Notes under the pieces: generated by a model | Told to the model about the DNA's origin: nothing | Database searches by the model: none | Seen by the model: only the letters and a program-made list of their open reading frames with translations | Program-made: the position numbers and the translations under genes | Assembly (NCBI GenBank): GCA_027296205.1 | Contig: JAPUJM010000013.1 | Coordinates: 1-6,447 of the forward strand | Length of the DNA stretch: 6,447 nucleotides | Reading direction: 5' to 3' | Source: Actinomycetota bacterium | Lineage (GTDB): Bacteria; Actinomycetota; Acidimicrobiia; Spongiisociales; ZC4RG35 | Shown here: one piece after another, positions 5,913 to 6,447 of the stretch | How positions within the stretch are numbered: the first letter of the stretch is position 1 | How the letters are laid out: each line of letters starts with the position of its first letter

Positions 5913-6197
5913 GTGCGAGAGACGGCCAAACGCCAGCTTCCCGTCCGGCTGTCGGTGTTTATCGCAGCCGTCTCCGCGGTTTTCCTTCTGATCGGAGGGG
6001 CTGCCGACGCAGGAGGCTCCTCGCCACCGACTGTCGAATATGTCGTCACTCATGGAGACACGTTGTGGGCGATCGCCGCCGACCATCTGCCGCCCGGGGA
6101 GGACATACGTCGTCTCGTCGCCGACATCCGCAAGACCAGCGGAATTCAGTCGAGTGTGATCTATCCAGGTGAGGTTCTCCTCATCCCAGAGGGCTGA
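5913..6197 (+). CDS. SOS-induced LysM membrane protein, putative cell-division suppressor (YneA/DivS/Rv2719c type)
   Basis: A 94-residue protein with a basic N-terminus (RETAKRQ), one hydrophobic helix (residues about 11-31) serving as membrane anchor or signal peptide, a short linker, and a LysM peptidoglycan-binding domain (about 42-93) with YVVTHGDTLWAIA, a middle helix, and YPGEVLLIPEG. The body should lie outside the membrane at the cell wall. The GTG start with GGAGG 7 nt upstream is chosen because a longer frame back to 5790 would run through the promoter and operators. Divergent lexA, downstream nrdR and the LexA boxes match the position of B. subtilis yneA, C. glutamicum divS and M. 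tuberculosis Rv2719c, SOS genes that delay division. It has almost nothing beyond anchor and LysM, so any hydrolase activity, as reported for Rv2719c, is doubtful here. Function is inferred from architecture and context. Confidence 0.85.
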   Translation: MRETAKRQLPVRLSVFIAAVSAVFLLIGGAADAGGSSPPTVEYVVTHGDTLWAIAADHLPPGEDIRRLVADIRKTSGIQSSVIYPGEVLLIPEG

Positions 6198-6213
6198 ATC
6201 CCGGACATTGGTT

Positions 6214-6219
6214 TACGCT
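6214..6219 (+). promoter_or_regulatory. Possible -10 element for a leaderless nrdR transcript
   Basis: TACGCT fits TAnnnT and ends 6 nt before the ATG at 6226, so transcription could begin at the start codon itself. No -35 match is seen at the right distance. The only ribosome-site candidate, GAGG at 6220-6223, is too close to the ATG, which also points to leaderless initiation or to read-through from the LysM gene. Confidence 0.3.
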
Positions 6220-6225
6220 GAGGTG

Positions 6226-6447
6226 ATGCTGTGTCCCTCATGCGGCGCCACCGATACCCGGGTCATCGACAGCCGCCCGGCCGAAGGCGGCGACGCGATC
6301 AGACGTCGACGTGAGTGTGAAGTGTGCGACCACCGGTTCACGACGTATGAGCGTCTCGAGCCTCAACTCGTGGTTCGGAAGAGAAACGGGCGTCTAGAGG
6401 CGTTCTCGGCTCCCAAGCTGGCATCCGGTGTTGCTGCCGCGCTTGCC
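6226..6447 (+). CDS. nrdR: Transcriptional repressor NrdR, N-terminal part (3' truncated by window edge)
   Basis: Seventy-four residues are visible and the frame runs off the window. NrdR senses ATP/dATP and represses ribonucleotide reductase genes. The N-terminal zinc ribbon has its four cysteines at C3 and C6 (CPSC) and C31 and C34 (CEVC), with the family signatures TRVIDSRPAEGG, AIRRRRECE and HRFTTYER between and after them. The nucleotide-binding ATP-cone begins near residue 46 (PQLVVRKRNGRLEAF). ATG 6226 gives the usual M-x-CPxC start; the GTG at 6223 directly before it is a possible alternative adding one residue. It lies 28 nt after the LysM gene on the same strand, so it may be partly cotranscribed with it and hence indirectly SOS-linked. 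No NrdR box is visible in the window. Confidence 0.96.
   Translation, partial: MLCPSCGATDTRVIDSRPAEGGDAIRRRRECEVCDHRFTTYERLEPQLVVRKRNGRLEAFSAPKLASGVAAALA

Overview
This window comes from a fairly GC-rich actinobacterial chromosome, most likely from a deep lineage such as Acidimicrobiia (class is a low-confidence inference). The gene order recA (3' end), rny, miaB, miaA, dapF, lexA (opposite strand), LysM gene, nrdR (5' end) is a compressed version of the classical actinobacterial block (recA-recX ... miaB ... miaA-dapF-hflX ... lexA-LysM gene-nrdR, as in mycobacteria). The LexA operators are of the Gram-positive/actinobacterial GAAC-N4-GTTC type. recX and hflX, usual members of this block, are absent from their expected places.

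Layout. Positions 1-330 hold the C-terminal part of RecA. Positions 331-573 carry no gene but contain a structured leader in front of rny. Positions 574-5155 form a tight plus-strand cluster: RNase Y (RNA decay), MiaB and MiaA (the ms2i6A37 tRNA modification pathway) and DapF (meso-diaminopimelate for lysine and peptidoglycan). Its spacings are 12 nt, 5 nt and a 4-nt overlap, so it reads as one operon. lexA lies on the minus strand and its 3' end overlaps the 3' end of dapF by 26 nt. Positions 5744-5912 are a divergent regulatory region with four LexA boxes. On its far side is a small membrane-anchored LysM protein of the YneA/DivS/Rv2719c type (SOS cell-division suppressors), then the start of nrdR.

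How it fits together. RecA filaments trigger LexA self-cleavage. LexA controls itself and the divergent LysM gene through the operator cluster, so DNA damage should pause division by way of a cell-wall protein. NrdR, next door, controls deoxyribonucleotide supply.

Points of note. lexA is broken by an apparent one-base deletion in a homopolymer run between the self-cleavage site and the catalytic serine; I think an assembly error is the likeliest cause. The rny leader has two mutually exclusive helices, one of which would cover the rny ribosome-binding site. I found no CRISPR array, mobile element, tRNA or rRNA. Nothing here proves a wholly new system; the rny leader is the best candidate for undescribed biology.
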